Assembly (NCBI GenBank): GCA_023448955.1
Contig: JAEXJU010000252.1
Span: forward strand, 1-15,087
Source: Bacteroidota bacterium
Lineage (GTDB): Bacteria; Bacteroidota; Bacteroidia; Flavobacteriales; Weeksellaceae
Direction of reading: 5' to 3'
DNA: 15,087 nucleotides
Shown piece by piece: positions 14,119 through 15,087 of this stretch. Under the pieces are notes generated by a model that was given only the letters and a program-made list of their open reading frames with translations, made no database searches and was not told the origin of the DNA. The translations under genes were made by a program, and so were the position numbers. The stretch's first letter is position 1, and every line of letters begins with the position of its first letter.

Positions 14119-15087
14119 ATGCTCAACAACTGGCTCAAAATTGCCTTCATAAATTATAAAAAGAACTGGCTTTCCACCATTATCAATCTGTTTGGATTAA
14201 CGGTTGGAGTGACAGGATTTATGCTCATTCTGATGCATTGGAATGACGAAGAATCTTATGAAAAATGGAATCCGAAGAAGGATGATATTTATTATTTTCA
14301 GGCTTACAATAAAAAAGAAAATGTCTATGGTGGCGCTATTTCAATTCCTTACGCAGAAAATTCATTGAAGAGAATATCCTTAGTTCAGGATTATGTTCTG
14401 ATGAACGGTTCCGATATGGGCTATAAAATGGTGACAACCAAGAAAACAGCTTTTCAGAAAGGTGGAATGAGTGTTTCTGACCATTTTTTCAATCTGTTCC
14501 CTTTCAGACTTGTGGCGGGAAGTTACAAAGATGCGCTGAAAAATGACAACAGCATCGCTATTTCTACCAGCACGGCAAAAAATCTTTTCGGAAAGACCGA
14601 TGTTGCGGGAGAAACGATTAAAATTAACAACAAAACTTTCGTGGTCACCGCTGTTTATGAACTTCCGGAAGGAAACAGCCAGATGAAACCAGAATTTGTT
14701 TTTAAACCCGCGGAACAGCTTAAGAATGATAAAGAAGCTTGGGGGAATTTCAATTATGCCGGATTTTTTCTTCTGAAAAAAGGCTCAGACCCAAGAGAAT
14801 TTGAAAGAAAATTCCTGGACATCATTATGCTTCGGGCGCAAATCAATTCTAAAGATATGGGCATAACGCCACAACAGTTTATAGATACTTACGGACCAAA
14901 TGACTCTTTGCTCACGAGGATTGACAAAATGAAACTCCACGCAGAATCTACCTGGTTTGGGAAACCTGATTTCAAAACCATTCTCATTCTTTTTTCGCTG
15001 GCAGTGCTTATTGTCATTTTATCGGCAATCAATTTTATTAACCTGAAAACAGCACAGTCTTCCCAGCGCGCAAAAGAAGTGGGTGTG
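14119..15087 (+). CDS. MacB/FtsX-type ABC permease (3' end beyond window)
   Basis: The frame is open for 323 codons from the ATG at 14119 to the right edge. TM1 lies at about 18-38. A periplasmic MacB core domain follows (about 42-280), with the typical phrase 'SIAISTSTAKNLFGKTDVAGETI' (145-167) and 'VVTAVYELPEGNSQMKPEF' (175-193). TM2 (286-306) leads into the conserved FtsX segment 'INFINLKTAQSSQRAKEVGV' at the edge. Bacteroidota members of this group are usually about 800 residues with a second FtsX unit, so more than half is probably missing here. With the ATPase and adaptor it forms a MacAB-like tripartite export or envelope-maintenance machine. Confidence 0.88.
   Translation, partial: MLNNWLKIAFINYKKNWLSTIINLFGLTVGVTGFMLILMHWNDEESYEKWNPKKDDIYYFQAYNKKENVYGGAISIPYAENSLKRISLVQDYVLMNGSDMGYKMVTTKKTAFQKGGMSVSDHFFNLFPFRLVAGSYKDALKNDNSIAISTSTAKNLFGKTDVAGETIKINNKTFVVTAVYELPEGNSQMKPEFVFKPAEQLKNDKEAWGNFNYAGFFLLKKGSDPREFERKFLDIIMLRAQINSKDMGITPQQFIDTYGPNDSLLTRIDKMKLHAESTWFGKPDFKTILILFSLAVLIVILSAINFINLKTAQSSQRAKEVGV

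Overview
The window looks like chromosomal DNA of a flavobacterium, most likely Chryseobacterium or a close Weeksellaceae relative. It is AT-rich. Start codons follow A-rich leaders instead of strong Shine-Dalgarno sites. One promoter has the Bacteroidota -7 box TAnnTTTG. Secreted proteins end their signal peptides in the flavobacterial '..SQ/GQ' style, and several families are Bacteroidota-typical (DUF5522, GIN/DUF2807, DUF4932, OstA-like). I see no phage, CRISPR, IS element, tRNA or rRNA.

Left part (1-4615, all minus strand): a tight envelope and ion cluster reads kup (K+ importer), then a Fur-family regulator, then an OstA/LptA-like LPS-transport protein that runs off the left edge. The last two overlap by one base. 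Upstream of kup lies a 109-residue protein carrying HExxH.

Middle (4616-6681): an imperfect-hairpin intergenic element precedes a plus-strand pair, a 58-residue DUF5522 Cys-rich protein and a DUF4136 lipoprotein, ended by a strong terminator. Convergent to these is a minus-strand fusion of an ATP-cone with an Mrr-like PD-(D/E)xK nuclease domain. A dispersed-repeat-like spacer follows.

Right part (6682-15087): this is a self-contained regulatory and export locus. On the minus strand are an NtrC-type sigma-54 response regulator and its two-TM histidine kinase. Divergently, on the plus strand, is an operon: periplasmic adaptor (HlyD/MacA type), GIN-domain secreted protein, DUF4932 HEFGH protein with a CBM20-like C-terminus, MacB/LolD-type ATPase, and a MacB/FtsX permease cut by the right edge. 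Between the two units I find a near-consensus -24/-12 promoter (9671-9686) and, about 100 bp upstream, two dyads of the form TGTnC-N6-GnACA set 21 bp apart. This suggests that the regulator activates the export operon through sigma-54.

Several intergenic repeats are present: a long inverted repeat at 8010-8083, which makes a false N-terminal extension of the kinase; a 13-mer occurring three times around the two-component and export genes; and a nested inverted repeat at 6496-6623. The most notable items are the sigma-54 circuit, the secreted GIN and metallopeptidase-like proteins inside a MacAB-type operon, and the ATP-cone nuclease.
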